A stretch of DNA of 64,000 nucleotides from Stercoripulliclostridium_A sp045535235 (GTDB lineage Bacteria > Bacillota > Clostridia > Christensenellales > DTU072). Positions 30,259-39,895 of this stretch are shown here, one piece after another (within the stretch, counting starts at the first letter, position 1; every line of letters begins with the position of its first letter). Location of the stretch: NCBI GenBank assembly GCA_045535235.1, contig JAZSLG010000071.1, forward strand, positions 1 through 64,000, read 5' to 3'. The position numbers and the translations under genes were made by a program. The notes beneath the pieces are model-generated. The model worked only from the letters and a program-made list of their open reading frames with translations. It made no database searches and was not told the DNA's origin.

Positions 30259-31542
30259 ATGAAAAAAGTTTTAGCTATCGTTCTATGCGTAGCACTACTC
30301 GCAACTCTTTCTGCAGTACTTTTCGCTTGCAATCCTACGGACGACAATGGTCTAAACGAGCTAACTTTACCTGCATATGATGGTATCGAAGCTCCCGACT
30401 ATTCTACTTTGAATATCCCCGCTGATTTTAAGGTAGGTCTAATTTGTTTGCACGATAAGAACTCAACTTATGACAAGAACTTTATTGAAGCTATGGAAGA
30501 CGCTCAAGCAACTCTTGGTCTAAGCAACGAACAAGTTGTTATCGTAACTGGTATTCCGGAAGATAACTCTTGCTACGATAAGGCAAGAGAACTTGCACAA
30601 CAAGGTTGTGATATTATCTTTGCTAACAGCTTTGGACACGAACCCTTTATCCTTAGAGCTGCTCAAGAATTCCCCAACGTTCAATTCTGCCACGCTACCG
30701 GAACTATGGCACACACCTCTGACGTAGCAAACTTTGGTAATGCATTCGCATCTATCTACGAAGGCCGTTATCTTGCTGGCGTTGCTGCAGGTCTCAAATT
30801 AAAGGAACTATATGCTGATGAAAACGGCAACGTTTCTGACCAAAATGCAAAAATCGGCTACGTAGGCGCTTACACCTATGCAGAAGTTATCTCCGGTTAC
30901 ACCTCTTTCTATCTTGGCGTTAAGTCTATCGTTTCCAACGTAACTATGGACGTTCAATTCACCGGTTCTTGGTATGATGAAACTGCTGAAAACAATGCTG
31001 CTAAAGCACTTATCAACGGCGGTGCAAAACTTATAAGCCAACACGCTGACTCCATGGGCGCACCTAACGCTTGTGAAGAAGCTGGTATCCCCAACGTTTC
31101 TTACAATGGTTCTACCCTTGCTGCTTGCCCCAACACCTTTATCGTTTCTTCCAGAATCAACTGGACTCCTTACTATCTATATGCAATCGCTCAAAAAGTT
31201 AAGGGCGAAGCTGTTGCTAAGGATTGGACCGGCACTCTTAAAACCGGCTCTGTAGTTCTAACCAACGTTGGCGGTACTGCTGCTGCAGAAGGCACTGTAG
31301 AAAAGATCGTTGAAGTACGTGGTAAGATCGCAAGTGGCGAAGTTAAAGTATTTGATATTAATACTTTCACCAAAGATGGTCAAAAAATTAACAGCTACAA
31401 TGCAGACGTTGATACCGATGCTAATTACACTCCTGATACCGAAGTTATTTCTAACGGCGCATTTGAAGAAAGCAAACATCGTTCTGCTCCTTACTTTGAT
31501 ATCCAAATTGATGGTATCACCCTTCTAAATTCTGCATTCTAA
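30259..31542 (+). CDS. BMP-family lipoprotein, nucleoside-binding protein of ABC importer
   Basis: The 427-aa lipoprotein has a signal peptide with lipobox LFAC (Cys24). The mature part has PnrA/BMP features: FKVGLICLHDKNSTYDKNF, YDKARELAQQGCDIIFANSF (~93-112), ANFGNAFASIYEGRYLAGVAA, QNAKIGYVGAYTYAEVISGY and GAKLISQHADSMGAPNACEE. Such proteins bind purine nucleosides and pass them to the permease encoded next. The start has GGAGG. It is unusually highly optimised in codons (Thr ACC/ACT, Lys AAG), in keeping with high expression. A double hairpin after the stop probably limits readthrough. Confidence 0.9.
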   Translation: MKKVLAIVLCVALLATLSAVLFACNPTDDNGLNELTLPAYDGIEAPDYSTLNIPADFKVGLICLHDKNSTYDKNFIEAMEDAQATLGLSNEQVVIVTGIPEDNSCYDKARELAQQGCDIIFANSFGHEPFILRAAQEFPNVQFCHATGTMAHTSDVANFGNAFASIYEGRYLAGVAAGLKLKELYADENGNVSDQNAKIGYVGAYTYAEVISGYTSFYLGVKSIVSNVTMDVQFTGSWYDETAENNAAKALINGGAKLISQHADSMGAPNACEEAGIPNVSYNGSTLAACPNTFIVSSRINWTPYYLYAIAQKVKGEAVAKDWTGTLKTGSVVLTNVGGTAAAEGTVEKIVEVRGKIASGEVKVFDINTFTKDGQKINSYNADVDTDANYTPDTEVISNGAFEESKHRSAPYFDIQIDGITLLNSAF

Positions 31543-31562
31543 TATAACTTAACAAACTTAAA

Positions 31563-31630
31563 GGAAAGGCGGAGTAAATCTCCGCCCTTTCCAATATTAT
31601 CTCGTTAAGCGCACTTTTTTGGTTGCGCTT
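31563..31630 (+). promoter_or_regulatory. two intergenic hairpins between binding protein and ATPase
   Basis: Stem 1: GGAAAGGCGGAG (31563-31574) / CTCCGCCCTTTCC (31580-31592). Stem 2: AAGCGCA (31607-31613) / TGCGCTT (31624-31630). Neither has a strong T run after it. This is the usual place where importer operons keep more binding protein than ATPase/permease message. Confidence 0.65.
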
Positions 31631-31655
31631 AATTTGGTAAAACGGAGGAAAAATA

Positions 31656-33368
31656 GTGAACCAAGTAGCTATAGAATTGAAAAAAGTTACAAAACGGTTT
31701 GGCTCGGTTGTGGCAAATAACGAAGTAGACCTTAGTGTTAACAAAGGTGAAATCCTTGCCCTCCTTGGCGAAAACGGTAGTGGTAAAACCACCCTTATGA
31801 ATATGATATCGGGTATTTATTTCCCCGATAGTGGAAGTATTCTTATAGATGGTAAGGAGGTCGTTATCACTTCTCCTATTGATGCTTATAAATATAAAAT
31901 AGGCATGATTCACCAACATTTTAAGTTGGTAGATTTATTCTCCGCGGCAGACAATATTATATTGGGCGAAAAGATGCCGAAGTATAGTATTCGTGAAGAA
32001 TACAAAAAGCTTCTTGCTGATAATGATTGGAAAGCATTAAATGGCAAGGAAAAATGCAAGCTCAGCCTAAAAATTTCAGCTTTACCTTTTATAAAGCTTG
32101 GTAAAAAAATGAAGTTCAATTACTTGGGCAGAAAAAGGGCTGTTGAACTACAAAAAATAGTTGATAAGTATGGTTTTAATATTAACTTATCAAGGAAAAT
32201 ATACGATATGTCCGTTTCCGAAAAACAGACTGTCGAAATTATAAAAGTTTTATATCGCGGTGCGGAAATTCTCATTCTTGATGAGCCTACCGCAGTTCTT
32301 ACTCCTCAAGAAATAAAAAAACTATTTGACGTTTTGCGCAAAATGCGTGATGATGGCAAAGCTATCATTATCATAACTCACAAGCTAAACGAGGTTATGG
32401 AGATTTCCGACAAAGTTACCATTCTGCGTAAAGGCGAGTATATTGGTACCGTCGAAACCAAGGACACCAGCGAAAAAGAACTTACCGAAATGATGGTAGG
32501 TAAAAAGATAGCCCTTAATATTGATAGGACAATACCGAAGGATGCCGTTGATAGGCTCGTCATAAAAGACCTTTCGGTTATTAACCATGAAAGAATTAAG
32601 GTTTTGGATAATGTTAATTTTGTCGCGAAGAGTGGTGAGATTTTGGGTATTGCAGGCATCGCAGGAAGCGGTCAAAGAGAATTATTGGAGTCAATTGCAG
32701 GCCTAGTTAAACTAGATGGTGGCGATATTATTTACTATGACCCCCAAAAGGATAATGAAGAAGTTGATTTGAAGAGTAAAACACCCGTTCAAATCAGAGA
32801 ACTTGGCGTAAGGTTATCATTTGTTCCCGAAGACAGATTAGGCATGGGACTCGTTGGTAATATGGATTTGACTGATAACGTAATGTTGCGTTCTTATAAA
32901 AAAGGACACTCCGTATTCGTTGATAGAAAGGCGCCACGCGAACTTGCCGAACACATTGTACACGACCTAGAAGTTGTTACACCTTCGGTCAAAACGGCTG
33001 TTAGAAAACTTTCCGGTGGTAACGTACAAAAGGTACTTGTTGGTAGAGAAATTGCTTCCGCACCCACCGTTTTGATGGCTGCATATCCCGTAAGAGGCCT
33101 AGATATAAATTCTTCATATACTATTTATAATTTGCTTAACGATCAAAAAGAAAAGGGTGTTGCCGTTATCTTTGTTGGTGAAGATTTGGACGTTCTTATT
33201 GATTTGTGTGATAGAATACTTGTTCTTTGCGGAGGTAAAGTAAGTGGTATTGTAGATGCACGTAACTGCACTAAGGAAGAAATCGGCTTACTTATGACTT
33301 CGTTGCCCGAAAAAATAGATATTTTTGATGACGTTATTGAAGATAATACAGAGGTGGGAAATGAGTAA
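31656..33368 (+). CDS. nucleoside ABC importer ATPase (two ABC domains)
   Basis: The 570-aa protein begins GTG 31656 behind GGAGGAAAAAT and has two ABC ATPase domains, as in NupO-type subunits. Domain 1 has Walker A GENGSGKT (~38-45), Walker B ILILDEPTAV (~206-215). Its signature is altered, MSVSEKQTVE, in place of LSGGQ. Domain 2 has GIAGSGQRE (~332-340) and LSGGNVQKVLVGREI (~456-470). The first domain carries an insertion of some 50 residues (SIREEYKKLL... to FNYLGRKRAVELQK) that is longer than typical. It couples ATP hydrolysis to import. It overlaps the permease start by 8 nt. Confidence 0.9.
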   Translation: MNQVAIELKKVTKRFGSVVANNEVDLSVNKGEILALLGENGSGKTTLMNMISGIYFPDSGSILIDGKEVVITSPIDAYKYKIGMIHQHFKLVDLFSAADNIILGEKMPKYSIREEYKKLLADNDWKALNGKEKCKLSLKISALPFIKLGKKMKFNYLGRKRAVELQKIVDKYGFNINLSRKIYDMSVSEKQTVEIIKVLYRGAEILILDEPTAVLTPQEIKKLFDVLRKMRDDGKAIIIITHKLNEVMEISDKVTILRKGEYIGTVETKDTSEKELTEMMVGKKIALNIDRTIPKDAVDRLVIKDLSVINHERIKVLDNVNFVAKSGEILGIAGIAGSGQRELLESIAGLVKLDGGDIIYYDPQKDNEEVDLKSKTPVQIRELGVRLSFVPEDRLGMGLVGNMDLTDNVMLRSYKKGHSVFVDRKAPRELAEHIVHDLEVVTPSVKTAVRKLSGGNVQKVLVGREIASAPTVLMAAYPVRGLDINSSYTIYNLLNDQKEKGVAVIFVGEDLDVLIDLCDRILVLCGGKVSGIVDARNCTKEEIGLLMTSLPEKIDIFDDVIEDNTEVGNE

Positions 33369-34590
33369 TAAAGTAAAAACGGCAAGAGAACCTCTTTTTC
33401 ATTTGAACAAGAGAACAGATATTAGTACAGGAAAGGCATGGTTTATTAGAGTCGCGATGTTCATTTTTGCCTTCTTATTTAGCTCTATATTAACCATTCT
33501 ATTATCGGGCCAAACGGTTGCATTCTTCTTCAAGTATTTCTTTGAAGGTGCATTCGGCGCAAAAGGAGTTACCGACGTAATTTGGGATTTGTTCTATGAA
33601 ACTGCATTGCTTCTAATGATAGCTCTTGCGGTAACGCCTGCTTTCAAAATGCGTTTTTGGAACATAGGTGGAGAAGGACAAATTCTTATGGGCGCTCTTG
33701 GAACCGCCGTTATTATGAACGCTATGGGAGCTACAGCTGTTGACGGTGTTAAATCCGACGGATTAACGATATTCTTATCTTTGTTGCTAGCTATGGCTTT
33801 TGGTATGGCATGGGCAGTTATTCCAGCACTCTTTAAGGCAAAGTGGAATACTAACGAAACCCTTTTGACACTTATGATGAATTACATAGCCATTAGATTA
33901 GTTCAATATTTTACAAAAGCCGCAGACCCAAGAGGAACAGGTTCATTGTTCTTTAACGACGGACTTATTGCCGGTATAGCGGATAATCAAAGCATTCTTC
34001 CCATTATAATAAGTATTGTTTTAACTATAATTATGGCTATATATTTTAATTATAGCAAGCATGGTTATGAAATTACCGTAGTAGGTGAATCTGAAAATAC
34101 TGCTCGTTACGTTGGTATTAATACGAAGAAAGTGGTTATTAGAACTTTATTACTATGCGGTGTTTTGAGTGGAATTATTGGATTCTTACTAGTAAGTGCA
34201 AAGAACTATTCCATTAACATGGATGCTGTAGGAGGCCGTGGTTTTACCGGTGTTCTTATTTCTTGGCTAGGACATTTTAATCCTTTTGCTATGGGCCTTT
34301 GTTCTTTTTTATACGCATTCGCTTTGCGTGGTTCAAGTAACGTAGGCAATATGGCAAGAATGGGTGATTCCTACGCGAACATTATAGTAGGTATTTTATT
34401 CCTCTTTATTTTGGCAACCGAGTTCTTTATTAACTATAAAGTGACTTTCAAACATGGTGGCAAAGTTAAGGCATTCTTCCAAAAAATTATTGGAAAAATG
34501 ATTAAAAAGGAAAACGTTGTAGTTGCTTCTAATGAAGAAGCCACGCTAACTATATCGGCAAACGACGAGGCGCAAGAGGAGGACAAATAA
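33361..34590 (+). CDS. nucleoside ABC importer permease 1
   Basis: ATG 33361 is chosen with AGAGGTGGGA upstream; a longer reading frame to 33325 lies inside the ATPase gene. The 409-aa membrane protein has about nine hydrophobic segments, with the BPD_transp_2/NupP layout: PAFKMRFWNIGGEGQILMGALG (~100-121), TNETLLTLMMNYIAI (~172-186), GESENTARYVGINTKKV and SGIIGFLLVSAKN. It pairs with the permease that begins 1 nt before its own end (TAATG). Long charged tail (KEENVVVASNEEATL...) at the C-terminus. Confidence 0.9.
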   Translation: MSNKVKTAREPLFHLNKRTDISTGKAWFIRVAMFIFAFLFSSILTILLSGQTVAFFFKYFFEGAFGAKGVTDVIWDLFYETALLLMIALAVTPAFKMRFWNIGGEGQILMGALGTAVIMNAMGATAVDGVKSDGLTIFLSLLLAMAFGMAWAVIPALFKAKWNTNETLLTLMMNYIAIRLVQYFTKAADPRGTGSLFFNDGLIAGIADNQSILPIIISIVLTIIMAIYFNYSKHGYEITVVGESENTARYVGINTKKVVIRTLLLCGVLSGIIGFLLVSAKNYSINMDAVGGRGFTGVLISWLGHFNPFAMGLCSFLYAFALRGSSNVGNMARMGDSYANIIVGILFLFILATEFFINYKVTFKHGGKVKAFFQKIIGKMIKKENVVVASNEEATLTISANDEAQEEDK

Positions 34591-35540
34591 TGATAGTAGC
34601 GAATATTTTATCACAAGCAATAAGATTTGGCACTGTATTCCTCTTGGGTTCCACCGGAGAAACAATAATAGAAAAGTCTGGTCACCTCAACCTTGGTATC
34701 CCTGGTATTATGTGTATGGGCGCTATTGGTGGATGCATTGGCGCTAAAATGGCTCAAACGGCAGGAATGCCTCCGATTCTAATAATTTTAATGGCTATTC
34801 TATTTGCTATGTTATTTGGCGCGATATTGGGTATAGTTTATGGCTTTTTTACCATTACGCTTAGATGTAATCAAAACGTTACCGGACTTATACTCACTAC
34901 TCTTGGTACTGGTATACTAAGTTATTGGAGTTCTACCTTGGAATTAGGTATGTTTGCTAGGGTAAGTTTGAACTTTACTAAACCCTTGTTCGGCACTGTT
35001 GGCAAGGATTGGTTTAGCACGATATTCCTTTCACATGGTGTATTGGTGTACGTTGCCATAATTATTGCTATAATAGTGGCTTTCGTCCTTAAAAAAACCA
35101 GAGTAGGTTTATCCCTTAATGCAATTGGAGAAAACCCTGCAGCCGCTGATGCTGCTGGTATCAACGTTACTCAATATAAATATGGTGCGTGTATTATTGG
35201 TTCAATGATAGCTGGTATAGGCGGTGCTTTCTATTATCTAGATTGTACTCGTGGGTCAATCGAACCCGGTGTTATTGATGCTATGGGTTGGCTTTCTGTT
35301 GCGTTGGTTATATTTACTCTATGGCGTCCCGGTATTGCAATTTTGGGTTCGTTTGTTTTCGGATTACTTTATATTTTACCGGAATATATTACGGGAATTG
35401 ACCTTGCAATGAAGGAATTCTTAAAGATTATTCCCTACGTGGTAACCGCATTAGTTCTTATAGTTATTTCGATGTTTAACAAAAAGGAAACTCAACCCCC
35501 GTCGGCTCTTGGATTAACCTATTTTAGAGAAGAACGATGA
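34590..35540 (+). CDS. nucleoside ABC importer permease 2
   Basis: The 316-aa permease has the branched-chain/ribose-type membrane fold: ATG overlaps the previous stop (TAATG at 34588-34592). Motifs include SGHLNLGIPGIMCMGAIGG (~30-48), RCNQNVTGLILTTLGTGI, GLSLNAIGENPAAADAAGINV (~175-195) and DAMGWLSVALVIFTLWRP. Together with the upstream permease it forms the membrane channel. Its 3' end overlaps the acetyltransferase gene by 4 nt. Confidence 0.9.
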   Translation: MIVANILSQAIRFGTVFLLGSTGETIIEKSGHLNLGIPGIMCMGAIGGCIGAKMAQTAGMPPILIILMAILFAMLFGAILGIVYGFFTITLRCNQNVTGLILTTLGTGILSYWSSTLELGMFARVSLNFTKPLFGTVGKDWFSTIFLSHGVLVYVAIIIAIIVAFVLKKTRVGLSLNAIGENPAAADAAGINVTQYKYGACIIGSMIAGIGGAFYYLDCTRGSIEPGVIDAMGWLSVALVIFTLWRPGIAILGSFVFGLLYILPEYITGIDLAMKEFLKIIPYVVTALVLIVISMFNKKETQPPSALGLTYFREER

Positions 35541-36151
35541 TGGATAACTTGGAACGTATGAAGGCGGGGTTATTATATGACCCCACCACGAACGACGTTA
35601 TGGATTATCAACTTTCCTTGCTTGATAAGATGGTAGAGTATAACAATACTCTACCTCGTGAGCAGGAAAGACGACAAATATTACTCAAAGAGCTATTTGG
35701 GGCCGTTGGTAAAGGTTGTTACATTGAGGCTCCTTACCACGCTAATTGGGGTGGTAAAAACGTTTTCCTTGGTGACTACGTATACGCTAACTTTGGTTTA
35801 ACTCTCGTTGACGACGCTAATATCTACGTGGGAAACAACGTTATGTTTGCGCCAAACGTCGTAGTTGCTACTGCAGGGCATCCACTTAATCCCACTTTGA
35901 GAGAAAAGGGTTACCAATATAACCAAGAAGTACGTATTGGTAATAACGTGTGGATAGGCGCTAACGCCACCATTCTTCCCGGCGTAACCATTGGAGATAA
36001 CTCTGTAATAGGGGCGGGTGCCGTTGTAAGCAAGGATATTCCTTCCAACGTTTTAGCCCTTGGTGTTCCGGCAAAAGTGGTTAGAGAGATAGGGGAACAC
36101 GACAAAGAATATTATTTTCGCGATAAAAAAATCGACATTCCAATAGAATAA
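35537..36151 (+). CDS. maltose/galactoside O-acetyltransferase (LbetaH)
   Basis: The 204-aa protein is a left-handed beta-helix acetyltransferase of the maltose O-acetyltransferase family. The N-terminal MDNLERMKAGLLYDPTTND helix region is followed by hexapeptide repeats (FLGDYVYANFGLTLVDDANIYVGNNVMFAPNV, VRIGNNVWIGANATILPGVTIGDNSVIGAGAVVSKDIP) and the catalytic-site ATAGHPL His near 116. It acetylates sugars using acetyl-CoA, perhaps to let them leave the cell. It overlaps the permease gene (ATGA) and ends before the GH51 gene, so it may belong to a sugar-handling extension of the importer operon. Confidence 0.9.
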   Translation: MMDNLERMKAGLLYDPTTNDVMDYQLSLLDKMVEYNNTLPREQERRQILLKELFGAVGKGCYIEAPYHANWGGKNVFLGDYVYANFGLTLVDDANIYVGNNVMFAPNVVVATAGHPLNPTLREKGYQYNQEVRIGNNVWIGANATILPGVTIGDNSVIGAGAVVSKDIPSNVLALGVPAKVVREIGEHDKEYYFRDKKIDIPIE

Positions 36152-36181
36152 CGCATATTTTACAAAAGATAAAGGAGCAAC

Positions 36182-38197
36182 GTGGCTAAAAAAGGTATTC
36201 TTATTATCCTTTTAGCATTAATTCTCGGCTGTATTCCTGCAGTCTATTTAGTAGAGAGCAATAGCCGTGAATATGCCTTTTCCAGTGCATCTTTAGACGA
36301 GTCTTACGCCATTTCTTCCAATCTTTACGGCATTTTTATAGAAGACATTAATTACGCGGTTGACGGTGGGCTTAATGCCAATCTCATCCAAAACAATTCA
36401 TTTGAATATTCATTTTTTAACGGAGCAAAAGACAATAAAATAGAATATGCCAAGTCTAGATTCTGGGAACTTGACGATGCTTGTCGTATCGTTACGGAGT
36501 CTCCTATTGCAAAAGAAAACCCTACTTCGTTAAAAATTACTCTTTCAGGCGGAGTATCTACTATATATAACGTAGGATACGGCGAAATTGAAAAAGAAAG
36601 CGCCTCTATCCCCATGAACGCGGGTGAAACCTATGGTTTTGCAGTCTACGTGTTGGGAAATAGTTTTGAGGGAAATCTGTCCGTTTCCGTCGTAACCGAG
36701 GAGGGGCAACCACTAACTACCATAACTAAAATGGAAATTGCTCCGATTGCTTCGTATAAGCGATATGAAAGAGAGATAACGGCTCTTACTAGCGGTAATG
36801 GTAAGCTAAAAATAGAAGTTAGCGGAAGCGGTACTTTGTACCTTGATACTTTTACGTTACGCAGTACGACCTCTTACGGATACGGAAAAGAAGCATGGGG
36901 AGAAAGCTCCGTTCGTCTTGACTTATTTAATGCCCTAAAAGACCTTAATCCCTCCTTCCTACGATTTCCGGGCGGGTGCTTAGCAGAAGGCGCCTTTACT
37001 TGGGAGAACGATTACGATTGGAAAAGTACCGTAGGATCCAACGAGAAGCGTGTTCAAATGCCAAATCTTTGGGGATATTTCCAAAGCATGGAAATAGGCT
37101 TTTACGAATACTTTTTGTTAAGTGAGGCACTTGGCGCCACTCCCGTACCTGTGATTGGGGCGGGCGTACTGTGTCAAGCAAGAGGAGGCGGAAAATATCC
37201 GTTGGAGATAGAAAGCGAGCAGTTTGAGGCCATCGTAAACAATGCTATCGACCTCGTAGAGTTTGCAAATGGTGATGAAAGCACCCTTTACGGTTCTCTG
37301 CGCGCAAGTATGGGACATCCAGAGCCTTTTAATATGAAATATCTAGCCGTTGGTAACGAGAACTGGGGAGAGGAATATTACTCACGTTTCGAGGTGATTT
37401 ATAACGCGCTAAAAGCCAAATATCCCGAGATAGTCGTTGTTTCCTCGTCGGGACCTAAACCAAGTGGCGAAGAATACGACTACAATTGGAGCGTTGTTAG
37501 AGAAAAATTTGCAGATACCGTGGTGGACGAGCATTACTACGTCGGCTCAGACGAACTTGAAAGCTTTTATTCTCGCTATGACGAATTTCCACGCACAACG
37601 GGTGTATTCGTCGGTGAATACGCCTCACACAGCGACTATTTCGTTTGGTGGGATATGGTAACGAGAAACAACTGGGACTCCGCGCTTAGCGAAGGTGCCT
37701 TTTTGACGGGCATAGAACGCAACGGAGATATTGTTGAAATGGCAACCTATGCTCCGCTACTTTCAAAATACGGCTATCACGCTTGGGCACCGGACTTAAT
37801 ATGGTTTGATACGCACGACGTTGTTTTAACTCCAAACTATTACGTACAATATCTAAATATGAATTACGTGGGTGACGAATATCTGCCTCTTATTGGTAAG
37901 CAGAGAGAAAACGGACTTTATAGTTCGCTTACCATCAACCGTGCGGAGGGGAAAGCCTATCTAAAGGTGGTTAATACTTCAAACAGTGCGATAACTCTTA
38001 AAGCCGATTTAACCTCGCTTGGGGAATTGGGTAATATCACTAAACGTTATATAAGGAATAATAATATAAAGATATATAACGATATAAATAAAGAAAGAAT
38101 AGGTATCGAGAGTGAGGTTGTAATAACGAACGAATCGGTACTAAACGACTTCCTACCCAAATATTCCTATACGGTTTTTGAAATAGATTTTAATTAA
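36182..38197 (+). CDS. exported GH51 alpha-L-arabinofuranosidase
   Basis: The 671-aa protein begins at GTG 36182 (AAAGGAG upstream) with a membrane/signal segment (ILIILLALILGCIPAVYL). It has the GH51 layout: a carbohydrate-binding-like domain first (~40-220), then the TIM barrel with SFLRFPGGCLAEG (~260-272), the acid/base Glu393 in AVGNENWGEE, and the nucleophile Glu479 in GVFVGEYASH. The C-terminal beta domain follows. The enzyme removes terminal arabinofuranose from arabinan or arabinoxylan outside the cell. Co-oriented with the transporter genes; a terminator follows at 38215. Confidence 0.9.
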   Translation: MAKKGILIILLALILGCIPAVYLVESNSREYAFSSASLDESYAISSNLYGIFIEDINYAVDGGLNANLIQNNSFEYSFFNGAKDNKIEYAKSRFWELDDACRIVTESPIAKENPTSLKITLSGGVSTIYNVGYGEIEKESASIPMNAGETYGFAVYVLGNSFEGNLSVSVVTEEGQPLTTITKMEIAPIASYKRYEREITALTSGNGKLKIEVSGSGTLYLDTFTLRSTTSYGYGKEAWGESSVRLDLFNALKDLNPSFLRFPGGCLAEGAFTWENDYDWKSTVGSNEKRVQMPNLWGYFQSMEIGFYEYFLLSEALGATPVPVIGAGVLCQARGGGKYPLEIESEQFEAIVNNAIDLVEFANGDESTLYGSLRASMGHPEPFNMKYLAVGNENWGEEYYSRFEVIYNALKAKYPEIVVVSSSGPKPSGEEYDYNWSVVREKFADTVVDEHYYVGSDELESFYSRYDEFPRTTGVFVGEYASHSDYFVWWDMVTRNNWDSALSEGAFLTGIERNGDIVEMATYAPLLSKYGYHAWAPDLIWFDTHDVVLTPNYYVQYLNMNYVGDEYLPLIGKQRENGLYSSLTINRAEGKAYLKVVNTSNSAITLKADLTSLGELGNITKRYIRNNNIKIYNDINKERIGIESEVVITNESVLNDFLPKYSYTVFEIDFN

Positions 38198-38214
38198 TGG
38201 TTAAAAAACATTGT

Positions 38215-38239
38215 AAATGGGGCGTTAGCCCATTTTTTT
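38215..38239 (+). terminator. terminator after GH51 gene
   Basis: AAATGGG (38215-38221) / CCCATTT (38229-38235), loop GCGTTAG, T run to 38239. Confidence 0.8.
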
Positions 38240-38300
38240 TGCAATTTTGAGGTACGATTTTATTTTCTAAAAAAAATTTTAAAAAATATTGAAAAAACAC

Positions 38301-38329
38301 TTTACAACTTTAGCGCAATGAAGTATAAT
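38301..38329 (+). promoter_or_regulatory. promoter of the amino-acid ABC importer operon
   Basis: TTTACA (38301-38306), 17-nt spacer, TATAAT (38324-38329), leader ~65 nt to ATG 38395 with AAGGAAG. Confidence 0.7.
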
Positions 38330-38394
38330 ACAAGCATCGCTTCAGTACTCTAAAGTGATAAAGCAAAAAATAAATCCAAAAAGGAAGTATTAGT

Positions 38395-39192
38395 ATGAAA
38401 AAGTTTTTAATGATTCTCTTAGTAGTTGCTCTCGGCGTATCCGCTATTTTTGGCCTCGTTGCTTGCCAAGATGAAACCCCGTCTGATCTCCAAGCAGTTA
38501 AAGATGCTGACAAGCTCGTAGTTGGCGTAACCGTATATCCTCCTATGGATTACATTGATGAAGAGACTGGCGAATGGACCGGCTTTGATGCAGACCTTGC
38601 TAAAATGTTTGCAGACTCTCTCGGCGTAAACTGCCAAATCGTTATCATTAACTGGAGCGAAAAAGTAGCTGAACTCAACTCCAAACAAATTGACCTTGTT
38701 TGGAACGGCATGACAGCTAGTGACGAACTAGGACAAGAAATTGATTTTTCCGTATCATATGCAAAGAATGCACAAGTAGCAGTTGTTAAGGCTGATAGCA
38801 CTATCACCAAGGATCAAGTTAAGACCGCTACCATCGCTGTTGAAAATGGCTCCGCAGGCATGACTGTTGCTCAAGATGACATCAAAGCAACTAACATCAC
38901 TCCCGTTACGGCGCAAGTAGATGCACTTAACGAAGTTAAGGCTGGCACTTCCCAAGTCGCTATCGTAGATATCACCATGGCACAAAACCTAGTAGGAAAA
39001 GGCGAATATGCAAACCTTAAGATGGTTGAAGGTGCTTCTTACGGCGATGAAATCTTTGCAGTAGGTTTAAGAAAAGGAAGCGACATCAAAGCTGAACTAG
39101 ACGCTTTCTTGAAGGCAAAATACGCAGACGGCACAATCACTGCTCTAGCAGAAAAATACAACGTAGGTATCAACGAAGACGCTCTCAAATAA
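38395..39192 (+). CDS. polar amino-acid ABC importer, binding lipoprotein
   Basis: The 265-aa protein has a signal peptide and lipobox LVAC (Cys24). The mature part is a type-2 periplasmic-binding fold: DADKLVVGVTVYPPMDYIDEETGEWTGFDADLAKMF (~37-72), KVAELNSKQIDLVWNGMTAS (~98-117), and TVAQDDIKATNITPVTAQVDALNEVKAGT. It resembles binding proteins for glutamine or arginine-like ligands. The ligand cannot be told from sequence. First and likely most expressed gene of the four-gene operon with permease, ATPase and a TrpR-like regulator. Confidence 0.9.
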   Translation: MKKFLMILLVVALGVSAIFGLVACQDETPSDLQAVKDADKLVVGVTVYPPMDYIDEETGEWTGFDADLAKMFADSLGVNCQIVIINWSEKVAELNSKQIDLVWNGMTASDELGQEIDFSVSYAKNAQVAVVKADSTITKDQVKTATIAVENGSAGMTVAQDDIKATNITPVTAQVDALNEVKAGTSQVAIVDITMAQNLVGKGEYANLKMVEGASYGDEIFAVGLRKGSDIKAELDAFLKAKYADGTITALAEKYNVGINEDALK

Positions 39193-39204
39193 AAAGGATA
39201 ACTA

Positions 39205-39894
39205 ATGGAACAATTTGCAAATGTATCGTTACGCTTGCTGGAAGGCTTTTCATCATCCGTAATAATATTCATCTCAACTCTAATATTTGCAATACCCTTA
39301 GGACTAGTTATAGCATTTTGCTCAATGAGCAAGTTTGCTCCACTAAGAATGGTATCAAGAACAATAGTGTGGGTGCTACGTGGCACCCCACTAATGTTGC
39401 AGATATTTGTAATATTCTATCTGCCCGGATTGCTCAACTTGTTCGTGTGGCCGTCAATGAATACCGGCTGGGAATGGTTTGATAGAACTATTTCGACTCG
39501 TCTTATAGCAACGGTAGTAGCTTTCTCCATCAACTATGCAGCCTATTTTTCGGAAATATTCCGTGGCGGTATCGAAGGTATACCGAAGGGACAAATGGAA
39601 GCCGGAGAAGTGCTAGGAATGACCAAAACAAAAATATTCTTCAAGATTATCCTAATGCAAGTAGTCAAGAGAATTATTCCTCCCATGAGCAACGAAATCA
39701 TAACGCTCATCAAGGATACTGCACTTGCAAATGTAATCGGTGTATTAGAGTTGAATTATAGAGCAAAAGAATTCATGCTCCAAGGCTTGATTTGGCCTCT
39801 ATTCTACGCAGGTGCATACTATTTGATATTCGTAGGTGCATTAACAGTACTATTCAACTGGATAGAAAAGAAACTTTCCTACTATAAGGTGTAA
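39205..39894 (+). CDS. polar amino-acid ABC importer, permease
   Basis: The 229-aa inner-membrane protein of the HisMQ/GlnP type has about five hydrophobic segments. The core motif is IFRGGIEGIPKGQMEAGEVLGMTKTKIFFKIILMQVVKRIIPP (~126-168), which holds the EAA loop that docks on the ATPase. RGTPLMLQIFVIFYLPG is the other signature. It starts 12 nt after the binding-protein stop, with AAAAGGATAA upstream, and ends 1 nt before the ATPase. Confidence 0.92.
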   Translation: MEQFANVSLRLLEGFSSSVIIFISTLIFAIPLGLVIAFCSMSKFAPLRMVSRTIVWVLRGTPLMLQIFVIFYLPGLLNLFVWPSMNTGWEWFDRTISTRLIATVVAFSINYAAYFSEIFRGGIEGIPKGQMEAGEVLGMTKTKIFFKIILMQVVKRIIPPMSNEIITLIKDTALANVIGVLELNYRAKEFMLQGLIWPLFYAGAYYLIFVGALTVLFNWIEKKLSYYKV

Positions 39895-39895
39895 T